Positions 47,301 through 59,300 of a stretch of DNA of 64,000 nt are shown one piece after another (position 1 is the stretch's first letter; each line of letters opens with the position of its first letter). The position numbers were made by a program, and so were the translations under genes. The stretch is from Dendrophyllia cribrosa (taxonomy: Eukaryota > Cnidaria > Anthozoa > Scleractinia > Dendrophylliidae): contig JAJLRJ010000006.1 in the NCBI GenBank assembly GCA_024195265.1, positions 21,676,023 through 21,740,022 of the forward strand, in the 5' to 3' direction. The notes beneath the pieces were generated by a model. The model made no database searches and had not been told where the DNA came from. It saw only the letters and a program-made list of their open reading frames with translations.

Positions 47301-50300
47301 CATTAGTTCCAATTGTTTGAACAAAACAGAACAATAGGCACTAATGATCAACACGTTACTGAGTCTGCGTATGTTGGCTTGTGCTTATGCTTATGCGCTA
47401 GTGAAAACCAGCCTTAAGAAAAAAAAAATAATCCCGAAGTTCATTGCCTCAAAATCACTTCATTTTCTCGCCAATAGCCAGCCACTTTGTTTCGCGTTAA
47501 TTTCCTTATCGGCCTCCTAGGAAGCACTCCCGGTCCTCCGCTGCTGGCTCATAGCCTTTGCCCGCCTTGCCCAATTTCGGCCGGCCAGCAAAAACTCACT
47601 TCAAGCTGCCCAAAGCTGTATTTCAAGTGCCTGACCACACATAGCGGACCTATTCTCACTGGGGGCCATCACGTACAAATGCTTCAAATCAGGTATTATT
47701 CAGCTTTAAATTTCCCGTGCGCGCATTAGCATGTGATAGAGTTTATTATTCAAATTCCTTTGCTAAATTGGGTATAAATAGGCTGCTTTTATCCATTACA
47801 TTACATTTACCAAAATGAGAGCAGTCCCTCTCTTTGAGGCTTATGTGCTCTGGTCGCTTATGTGCTCTGGTTACTTCTTTTTTTTTTCGTTTAAACGGCC
47901 GCCAAACGTCTGCTTGGCGTGCCCCTCCCTCCTCACCTCAGCGATGGCTTGCAATCTGTATATCTTTCTTTAGCTCCAGCTCCTTCTCACCTCCAGGCTC
48001 GCTTTTCCCATATCTTATATAGCTTGGGAGCCTTTGGGAGTGAGGGTGCCCAGTAGGAATATATAACTATCTGCCACTGTCGCAAAGGATGTCAGAATAT
48101 TCTATGGCAAAAACAAAATGGAGCTTCCCGCCAGAAAATTTAAGAAAAATACTACAAGTCTGGAGGCACTTCGGATATCGGGTATTTTGACCACGCCACA
48201 GGATGGCAAATGGCCCACAACTCTCAACGCTTCCCCTTTTCTGATCCCAAGTCATTCCAGACTTTCCCGCCAGTTCGTCTTGTCCATCACGGCCCATTTT
48301 TACCTCGAGCGCTGAACAGCGCTTTGGGCCAAGGCGTGGCAAGGACATACACTCAGTTCTTTGAGAGGTGCCAAAGACTTAAGGATTTCCGGACTTCGTG
48401 ATGTTCTTCCAACACCTGGCGGGCCTTAAACGTGACTTAAACAAGCCGCTACAGTCGGTTGTTGTCTCGAGTTGCAACCTCAATCGATATGAACTGCCTA
48501 TATGACAGTATGTTTGTTCAGGTCATTTGCGCTGGTCAGGAGTATTGCAGTTACATATTCTCATGGCCAATTTGCTTTGTAATGGCGTACTTCTGGCTTC
48601 AGTTTTGAAAGGAATTTCGGTCTGAATGTAGTCATAGCACTAGAGGGCCAGAACTCTGCTTTTTTCAGGTGAAATTCGTCAAATTCCTTAGGGTTAGTGC
48701 AAATTCGAAAAGAGTTTGTGATATTATTTGTTGTACGATAAAATGAGGCAAATCTGAGCGAGAAAAAAATAAAAAACATGATTTCAAAAGCAACATACAT
48801 CAGTTATGCCCCAAGCCCTTTAATAAACCTGTGCTATCCCAGCAGCTTGTGGGAAGTGGGTAGAGCAAGAATTGATCAATTTTGCAACTAGTTGAAGCAC
48901 ACTACTCTAGTGTGAAGAGTAAGCTGCTTTCTTGCCCTACCCCCTTTAGGTGCCGACAAGAGAGCATCTGAATCCTAAGCGTAATGATGCCATCTGGTGA
49001 CATCACAAATCAATTCATTCCAATGCCACATAAATTTTAAGTAGTAGATAATGTTAAATTTACTCCTTGCTATAGATTTCCCTTGGATTTCCTGCATACT
49101 TATTTGGATTTCCTGCTTACTAATTTGGATTCCAATGTTTAATAAATGAATATTAATAAACGGATTCCCTTTTAATGACGTCAACTACCTATACCTTTTG
49201 TTATTCTGCATACTAATTTTGTCTTTCTGGGCCGGGTTGTTCGAAGGACGATTAGCGCTAATCCAGGGTTAATTACCATGACAACTCATATGTTCTGTTG
49301 ACAGTTAATCCAGGATTAGTGCTAATCAGGCTTTAGACAACTCCGCCCAGTATACTAATTTGGATTTCCAGCATACGAATAAGTGTCTTCCTGCATACGA
49401 ATGAGGTGTCTAGTCGTTTCTTTTCATATGATAATAACTGCCTTCCTTTATATACCAAAACAATAGAGACAATAGGCCAGTTCACACTAGGGACCAAAGT
49501 GCACTTGAAGTGCACTTGATAATCAAGTAAACTTGAGGTCCACTTAAGCCTGGTTTCCATATAATCGAAACGATCGCAGCGATCGACGATCGCTGCGATT
49601 CTTGCGACCCTTGCAATCATATGGAAACTAAAACGTTGCAATCCTTGCGATCCTTGCGATTGCGATCGCATAGATAGAAAAATTTATATCTCTGCGATCG
49701 CAATCGCAAGTATCGTACGATCGCAACATTTTGGTTTCCATATGATCGCAAAGGTCGCAAGAATCGCAGCGATCGTCGATCGTAACGATCGCTGCGATTA
49801 TAGCGGAGCACTCGTTGGGCCGAAGGCCCGGCTGCGCAGCCCCATACTCATAGAACCTATGCCCGCATTTTTCATGGTCATGGCTAGCGGAATGTTTCGC
49901 GGGCGCGCGTGTGTCCGACCTCCGCCGTCGCGCAGGACTAGCTAGCTCGCGGGCACGTATGACGTCGCAAAACATGCGCGTATAACGCCACACGCGCGGC
50001 TACACAGCCGTCAGCTCGGTAAACACTTTTTAAAGTTTTAAACTAGTAGTAATCATAGATTATAGTGCGTCTCCTTATCCCGTGGCACCTCGTCTTGACC
50101 TAGTACCTCAGTTTCATGAATTAATTCAGCCACTGTTTAAAAGGGCTATGTCGCAAGATATGTCACGCAGGCAAAAACGTCGGGCCGACATCAAACAAAT
50201 TCACGCTGTCGCCGTGGGATCGGGCAAAATCCTGCCGTGCTGTGTACAGGGTGTCCCAAAAGTTCGTTCCTCTACTTTACAGGTCTGTATTTTATTCTGT

Positions 50301-53300
50301 ATTGACTCATGTTACAGTCTTTTAATGAAAACTTTAACAAAAACAATCTAGTTTAATGTCCTTATTACTTACGGGGTTAAATGCAGCAGGCCTTTGTTTC
50401 ACTTTCCCGCTAAAATATGAGATTATAAATCGGGCGCACGAAAATTTCCCGCTATTTTACGGTATTTCACAGCCGCGAGCTGCTCTGAATTACTTGATTG
50501 ACGTGTTTTGCTTAGCGGCTTATAAAATTGAATCCTCTCAAAGAGCCAAAAAAAATCTCCTATTTACGAGCACAAGCATCTGTACTTAGATCTTCCGGTC
50601 TTTGTTTTCAACAAATCGACAATTTACTCGACGGAAAAAAGCGAACGTTGGGTAGTAAAATGGTCGTCAAGAGCCGAAGATTTTGAAGACAAGAAACGAA
50701 GTGGGCGACCTAAGATCTTAAGCGATAAGGCTAAAAAAGTCCTTGAGAAGGCAAAGTACAAACAAGGAAAATCAACAAGACAGCTATCACAACAATTCTG
50801 TGTTGTAAATCTTCAAGTGAAACAACTGTGAAAAGAAAACTCTTCAGTTCGAACCGCAACATGACATTCGTTCAAGACGTGGCACCAGTTCACACAGCTA
50901 AGGCCACGCAAACATGGTGCGAAACAAATTTGCTCAATTTTATCGAGAAAGCAGAGTGGCCAGCCAATTCACCAGACATCAACCCGATCGAGAATCTCTG
51001 GAGTATAATAGATGAATTCACATACAAAGATCCTATCCCGAAGACCATGAGGGAACCTGAAACAGCGGCTCAAACTAGCATGGGCAAACGTCCCGTTTTC
51101 CACGCAACAAGAATGATTACACTCCATGCCGGAGCGGCTACGAAATGTGATAAAAAATAATGGAGGCCACTCAAGCTACTGAAACTACGTATGAAAATAG
51201 TGTACATAACAGTTAAGAACTGCTGGTATTTTGATGCATATATCGCTTGTGGATCAAAAGTTATTTTAATATAAATCAGAGGAACGAACTTTTGGGACAC
51301 CCTGTACTCCGAAAGGTCTCGGATTTTTCCGACATATAAATAGTATATTTGTCTTGACTTCATTTCGGTTATTTCTCCGATTCTGAAATCATACTCCTCA
51401 GTACATGTACTAATACCGGAACCGGAAATGAGAAATTTCTGAGAAAGCCTGAAAAAGTGCTCCCGTGATAAACTTCTTGGACACATGAAATCGACGATTA
51501 AGTCACGCAACATTCAACGTGAATTTCGCAGGATTTTTCGGATAAAATTACAACTACCAGTTGCAAGTAAGACACAAGACTGTTGAATATAATTCCTTTA
51601 TTAGCTAGACAAATTTTAGTCACAAAACTGCGAAATCTTTAGTCGCAAATGCGCCCGATACAGGCGCAATGCGTTCGCCTGGCGCGGCCGGTCAGTGAAT
51701 TATTGCTACAAGACATAGAGCGAATTGCACCGTACCGTAGAACATCGCGAAGAATGACGTCGGTATTTAGGTGAAAGCTTCCCAAATCAGGCAGAGAACC
51801 ACAGCAAAATCAAGATAGAACATTCAAAACATACCACAACGGTAGCGAGGAAAATCCGATAACTTCTTGCTTGATTGCAAAGAGACCCAACAACTTACTT
51901 GGTCCGGAAATGAACCTTCGTCCAATTTTTCCACTCCGTACGATTCCAAAATCAGGAAAATATCCGAAACTAAATCAAGACAAATAGATTATTCACATGT
52001 GACATTTCGGAACTCCAGCTCCCAGGATGATGCCCGATTTCCACGCGCTGGGAATGCTGGATACTATTGTGACGTTTCAAGATGGCGCAGATTTGGTGAC
52101 GACGCGCTAAGCATGCTGGATACTATTGTGACGTTTCAAGATGGCGCAGATTTGGTACCGACACTTTTCTCGATTTGTTCCGCCTAGCCGACTAGATTAG
52201 GAACCGTCTCCTTCGTCGACGCAAAAAGTTGGATCTTTCGCAGTGTTAGGCGGAGCAGTAAAGTCGTTGTTTCCCTGCATTTTTTCGCGGTTTGCTACTC
52301 AAGATAGAGATACTAATTAAGGGATACTCAGAAGCCGCTTTAGTGGAAAAAGAAGAGCTTTCAGGGATAAAATCTTGCCGCGAGGAACCCTCGTATGTTT
52401 TTATCAATGCAGGAGCAATGCGGGGAGATGCCTTGTTTTTATTTCGGATTTCAGAACCGAAGAAGCGGAGTTTTAATGAATTTCCAAGCAGTCCAGTGAC
52501 TTAAAGGTAAATAAATCACATTTTTCGATGGGAATTTATGTTGATATCAATTTTTGATTGACTTTTCCTTTGTGTTCTCTTAAGTTTTGGAGACATGTTT
52601 ATGAAACGTGCTCAAATTAAGTCGTGTTGTTATCTTGAATTTCATCGAGGACAGCTCTGCCTTGATGCGTTATAAATGGTACGTGTTTTGCTTTTAAACA
52701 TAAACTAATGGAGGTTTGAATAAAATTTTTCGAAAGAAGATTGTGTTGTCCATTTTTATGTGTTTGTTCATTCATTACATAGATTAAAAACCGATTTTAT
52801 GTAAACAAAACAAGACTTAGATTTTCTGTCTTCACTCGCGTCGCCTTATTTGCAAATATGTTTGTGTATTTTTGCAGTTTTGATTTCCAAATCAGTTTCT
52901 CGGGCAATTTTTGACAAAAAAAAAATTGTATTTTATTCGGAAAGTAGTCCTACTAGTTTTTCTAGACAGAGAAAAGTTGTTTTTGTGAACTTTTGTACGG
53001 GTCTAAATGTACTGTGCAGACGGTCGGGTAATACTGTTTTTTTTTTAGAATTGCTAAAATTGAAAAATAGCCCGGTCGTCAATCTTAATTCTTGTGCTTC
53101 CGACCTTTCACCTTAGTTAAGTTTCACCTTAGTTAAGCTTGTTCATAGTGCTACGCTGTTAGGCTTTGCCTATCTATATATATTATGGAAACTAGGCTTA
53201 AGGTGGCTCGACTGGGTTTTTTGGCGACATAACACCCCAACTTTGAACGGCTGATACTTCACTGTCTGAGCTCGATCAGGCAAGCAGCTTCACACACCTA

Positions 53301-56300
53301 CTAGAGATGAAATAAACTTTCCAAAAAAGTAGATTTGATTGAAATCGGTGTTACCATAACAACGATCTGATGACGTCATGGTTTTTGCATATTAGTAATT
53401 TTCTCAACATCTAGACCTAAACTTTTAAAACGACTGTATGCCGCTTATAGTCTAAATGTATGTCTTCAAGACTGCAAAGTTTGAAAAAATTCTATGAGAG
53501 CGTTTTCGAATAAAATTGAGTTGAATATTTGCCATCAAAAATTTAAAAATTCGCATTACTTGCCGTTATTTCGTCGATGCCAGCGTTTTCCTGATAAATT
53601 GAAACAATATTTTCACCATATATTATTCGTGTGCCATAAAACTACATTCCTTGAAGGTTTCATTCTGTTTGCTTCACTAGATTTCAGTTGATGTGATCGG
53701 ACGCAATGTCTCAAATATGCTCATTCTACTCACAGAAGTAACACTTTTGTTAGGGAAGCGTTTATTTAAAAACTAGTGGATGAAATTTTTTTAAAATCTT
53801 TCGATCTAAAGTTGTACATGTAATGCACTATCTCTGCAAATTTCAAGTGCATTGAATCATTTTAAGGGCGCGAAATACAATTAAAAGTATAGGGGCTTTT
53901 GCATTAGTCTTTCAAAGTTTCATTGCCGTATTATTTGTTGACAGCTGGTTTATTTCAGGACTTTCTCTTTTGTCTACATTCTACATATTTGTGCACTTTT
54001 GAATAAATTTTAAACGTGTTACATGTGCATGACCGCAGCCTTATGTTAATTGCCATTGTTGTCATTGTACTATGAAAAGAATTTTCACGATCGCTTTGGA
54101 GCATGCAGGCATGGCAAACGTGTTGTTTCAAAAGCGCACAAATATGTAGAATGTAGACAAAAGAGAAAGTCCTGAAATAAACCAGCTGTCAACAAATAAT
54201 ACGGCAATGAAACTTTGGAAGACGAATGCAAAAGTCCCCTATAATTTTAATTTTATTTCGCGCCCTTAAAGTGTTACTTCTGTGAGTAGAATGAGCATAT
54301 TTATGACATTGCTTCCGATCACATCAATTGAAATCTAGTGAAGCAAACAGGATGAAACCATCAAGGAATGTAGTTTTATGGCACACGAATAATATATGGT
54401 GAAAATATTGTTTCAATTTATCAGGAAAACGCTGGCATCGACGAAATAACAAAAAGTAATGAGAATTTTTAAATTTTTGATGGAAAATATTCAACTCAAT
54501 TTTATTCGAAAACGCTCTCATAGAATTTTTTCAAACTTTGCAGTCTTGAAGACATACATCTAGACTATAAGAGGCATACAGTCATTTTAAAAGTTTAGGT
54601 CTAGATGTTGAGAAAATTACTAATATGCAAAAACCATGACGTCATCAGATCGTTGTTATGGTAACACTGATGTCAATCAAATCTACTTTTTTGGAAAGTT
54701 TATTTCATCTCTAGTTTATGTGTGAAGCTGCTTGCCTGACCGAGCTCAGACAGTGAAGTATTAGCCGTTCAAAGTTGGGCTGTTATGTTGCCAAAAAACC
54801 CAGTCGAGCCACCTTAAGGGGTAGACCTTACTTTGAAGTGCACTTGGATCCTTTTGTTTTACGCATATTGTCAGGGCAACAACAACAAAAAAAGTGCGGT
54901 CATTGAAACGTTCACACTTCAAGTACGCGAGCTACACTTGGGTGATTCCGCACAAATCAAGAGCACGTGCCATTCAAAAAGACGTTTTTGATAGATAAGA
55001 AAGGAAATATGGAGCTTTTAGAAAACGAACTACTGCAAATTATTTAACTTTTTAATTACATTTAGCTGATATTGATTTTTACCTCTTTGATACATTTTAC
55101 AATGAGATTTAAACGTGTAAATAACTCAGATAAGTGCTTCTATAGAAACGTAAGTCAGGCTTAGAAAACGCTCTCAGGAAGGAGTTCACACTACAAGTAC
55201 GTACCTTTAGTACACAAAAACCTGCTTGGCCAAGCAAAATCAAGCAGGTTCTTATATGTAGGTTACAGTTAAATTAAGATAAAAATTTTCACCAAGGAGT
55301 TTGACTTTGAGATTGCAAATTTATATTACAAGAAAATACCAAACTGTAATTACAAATAAAAGTATGTAATTCTAAAACAAAAACAGGTTTATATAAAGTA
55401 CATACTGTAATTGTCTTCATGGACCTTGCTTTAAGGATGTTTGTACTGTATATCTCCTTCATAGAAATTAAGAACCCAAGAACCTACTAAGCCTAATTTG
55501 CCAACTAACTACCCCAAAATACAAGAACCTATTTTGCCAGACTTCAAAAAATGTAGGTTCTTACATGCGGGTTTTTACTGTACCGTATAAGCCACACCTT
55601 TTTGCCCCAATTTTTTTTTAAGATCTGGGGTGCGGCTTATCTACGGGAACATCTAAATCCGGTGATATAAGTTGACCAGACTTTTTGAGCATTGAAAAAA
55701 AGTATCTCTTTTCCACTAAAACATCTTTGATGACAACAGAGACTTTTCCAAGTAAATTTAACTCCTTGTGTGGCCAGGATTTCAAAATGTTTCTTTTTTA
55801 AAATGGTTCAAACAAAATGCAAAACAGTAATAAAACAAACAATTTACATAAAACGAAATATTTCCAAAATGTTCTTTAAAAAAAGAAAGCCGTTAAAGTG
55901 ACAGTTTGATCAAATTACGACATGCTGATTTTTTGGAATATTCACCTTTTCAAACCTTTTTTTAATCAGAGCACGGGAAGATCGCTTTTTCCAGCCTTAA
56001 TTTTCGCATTTTCATGGTTGCCGTTAAATTTGCATGTTCCTGAAGTTCCAAACGCAAAGAAAAGTTCACCAGTGGAAGTGACGTCACAGAGAGCTGCGGG
56101 AACTTCAAATAACTTTAGTGTGAAGAAGAATTTCCCGGAGCTAAAACCTGTTCGCTTTGACTGTTTACACGGTTTTTCTGAATCTTCAAGGTAAAAAACG
56201 CCAGGGTTAGATGTGTTGTGTATGGGTGTGAGAAAGAGACTGATATAAATGCAAGAATCCGATACTTCCAAGCAGGCGAGCCAAGTGCTTGAGACTTGTA

Positions 56301-59300
56301 CAGAATCACCGCAAAGACTTTACGATTCTATGCCACAAGGTAGATTTGTCATCTATCCAGACCATTTAAAGTGCACTGTTTCAAACAAAGCTTTAATAGT
56401 GAGGCAAGTCAACGAACTATTGTACCAGGTACAGTGCCAACCATTTGGAAAAAATTCCCAGAAAAGTGGGTTTGATCAAGGAGAAGTCAATGGAAAGGTT
56501 AGAGTTAGTTTTTTGTAGCTTGGTTGTATTTCTGTTGAATATGACTCAACCTTTCAATGCTTTTTGGGAGTCCAATGCCTAAAAATCATCATTTTTTTTT
56601 GCAGTTTAGCTGGTATGTGTAAGTACTTCATGTATGATCCAAGAAATTGGGAGGAACGAAAATTTGTAATGATCGTGGTTTCAGAGGGTAAATATTTTAT
56701 GTAAACAGAAGTGTAGATTTTTTTTAGTCAATGAATAGTTTGGATACCAATGAGTTATCCTAAGCCAAAAGAACATCACCATCAAACTGGCACTTTAAAA
56801 TAAAGATTTTCCCTTACTTTGCAATAAATTCCAGGTGCCATACAGTTTCTGTATTGTTTTCAGTATTACCTCTTTTTAACCTCAATCACCTAAATTCTTG
56901 TTGTCAAATTATATACATTTATAATAATCTATTAAACATTAGAAAGGGTACATGTATAACAAGAAATTACAAAGTAAATTACTTTTTAAATTTCTAAATA
57001 GAGTACGAGAGGCACTAAGTATTAGAGTTTCAGCAAAAACCTCAGCAATTTGAAGCTACTAATGCTGTTTTCCGAGCACAACACACTCACCAGCAGGAAT
57101 GGATTCTGCCCAACGTGGATCTGACACTGGAAAGTCGTCGATCAACTCTTGACTAAGCATAAGCACTGCACTGTCCAACTCTGCACCTGAAGCAAACACT
57201 TTGTCACATACACTCTGCGCATCCTCCTGTAGATTACACATGCAGACATTATGGAGATTTTTAACTACTTGAAAACATATTTATGTACACTGTAAAGGAA
57301 TCAAGGTGCATCTATTTTAGTTTATATCTGAGCTCATTTTAACCCATCCAAAGAACACAACTTACTATATACATGTGACTGAAAAAACGTTGAACACAAC
57401 TTACTATACACATGTGACTGAAAAAACGTTGTTGGATAAAAGGTATAAACCATGAACGATAGGACTGAATGGTTTTCTGGCAAAAACGTCTGTGTTTCTC
57501 AGGTAAATTGCACATTATTATAGCAATATATGCCAAACATTAACTCCAATATTTTATAAAGGAATAGATCTCAAATATCACCATATGGAAATGTTAACAA
57601 GCTTCATTAGCCTTGGACCCAGAATGCCAATGCATTGTACCATTTATAGTTTAAGCTGTTTTTTTTTTCCAACAAGGTTTCTGCAATTAGGTGTATGTTA
57701 GATAGTGGTACCGTTTCCTATGGGAGGTATTCTGCCATAGATCACCCCGGGGAGCAGGACATTCAAAAAATATTTTCACAACTGAAAATAAGTTAGGCAT
57801 CAATTTGCCTTCCACATGCATGCATGTGTAATTTTATTAGAAGCTTGTAACATTTCTCCTGGCCAGAATTGAAATTTCCATAAACGAAAATGCTGGCAAG
57901 ATACTGCTTTACAAGTACACCTGCCTCAAAACTAATTCAAAGCTCTTGGGCAACGTCATAAAATTATTTTTTTTGGATAAAAACATTACTTGCAGTGGTT
58001 CATTTTGTAGCGATTTTACATTTAAAGGATAGAGTTCCATTTGCATTTGCAGTTTGAGCAAGGTGAAACAAAAGGTATAACAAACTTTTGATCTAAATTT
58101 TTGCATCAAGAGAATAATTAGTATGTTTAGTTTGTACTTCTGGTGCAGCAAATTTGAGGTGTGATATTTTGTCTTGTGTTTGCAACATTTTAATATACAA
58201 TTTTCCATAGTTTATAGAATCTGATGCCATTTTGAGAGTCATTATTGTCATAACCCCCGCATGCTTATTGCAGGCACAATACAGGAATCTGGCCAGCATA
58301 AGTCAATAAACAGCTGTAGTGCCAGCATGGTTGGTTCAGTGGCTGAGTGGTTAACACATCCGACTCGAATAAATAGAATAATTAGGAACAGTCATTACTA
58401 ATTATTGAAAGTATAGCAAGTGGCAAATATAACAAATGATAATTAATTTAAGTATAACATAATTACATAAGAACTGAAAAACCTGGTAACCTGTCATTTA
58501 AATATAATTTTGCATTTTTGGTGAGCCATATTGTGTACAGTGGAGACTTTGAGGGGAACCTTTTCACAGGCAAATATTTTTAATGATATTCTCCACATAA
58601 GTGCAAGCTAGTTACAGTTCAAAGCCAAGAATACAATCAAAGTCTCCTATGAACCAACTTGTGAATACTAAACGTTTGTTCGGTCTCTATTCTCTCCTAG
58701 ATGTTTTGTATTACTGACCCCCCACTCCCTGCATCCATCTCCCCACCCTAGACAGATAACCATAACATACTGTGGGCTCAATTTTTACAGCTGATCGAGC
58801 AGGCAAGCAATAAAGCTGAATTTTGCCCCTGTCCACTGCTATACTCCAGGGTTTTTGTTAGAGCCGGGACACCAGGACCTTTACTCGGCTATTTCAATTC
58901 TTGTCCAGGCTATTTTTTTTTAAGGAAAATGTGTGATTCTGACTATGAATAAGACTATTTTCTGATTGAAAATAAAAAGGTTGAAACACAATAAAGTTTT
59001 AACATCAGTAAGAGCTCCATAAATAAAGTACATTACCTAAATTTGCATGTTTTAGAGTTATTAATGCCTCTTTCATGGAAGTTAAAACAAAGACCCAAAA
59101 TTGGTCAGAACTGGCCTAAAATGCACACTTTGGGCCCCCCTGGACCCCGACATTGTTTACTGCATGACATTGTAGACATTAAGGTGGCTCCATATTGTTC
59201 AGCCTTCTCGCCTTTTGCATTCCATTACAGCTAGCCCGATGGTGTGGCTAAAAACATTTTACTTGAAACCAGTAAATCTTTTATCAGTCCACAAAGTGGT

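Larger units (their letters stand above)
49548..53197. mobile_element. TTAA-bounded 3.65-kb element (GCCTGGTTTCCATA ends)
   Basis: Left GCCTGGTTTCCATATAAT and right ATATTATGGAAACTAGGC are inverted and bounded by TTAA (49544-49547, 53198-53201). The left 250 bp are packed with GCGATCG/GATCGC motifs. It carries the mariner relic and a 65-bp direct duplication (TGCTGGATACTATTGTGACG at 52050 and 52111). Reading frames at 50082 ([20 protein letters not shown]) and 52292 are unidentified. Confidence 0.6.

Noticed and set aside
53494..54521. Pair of 65-residue frames with nearly identical peptides
   Set aside because: Mirror images in the arms of the 53202-54813 palindrome; not independent evidence for a protein.
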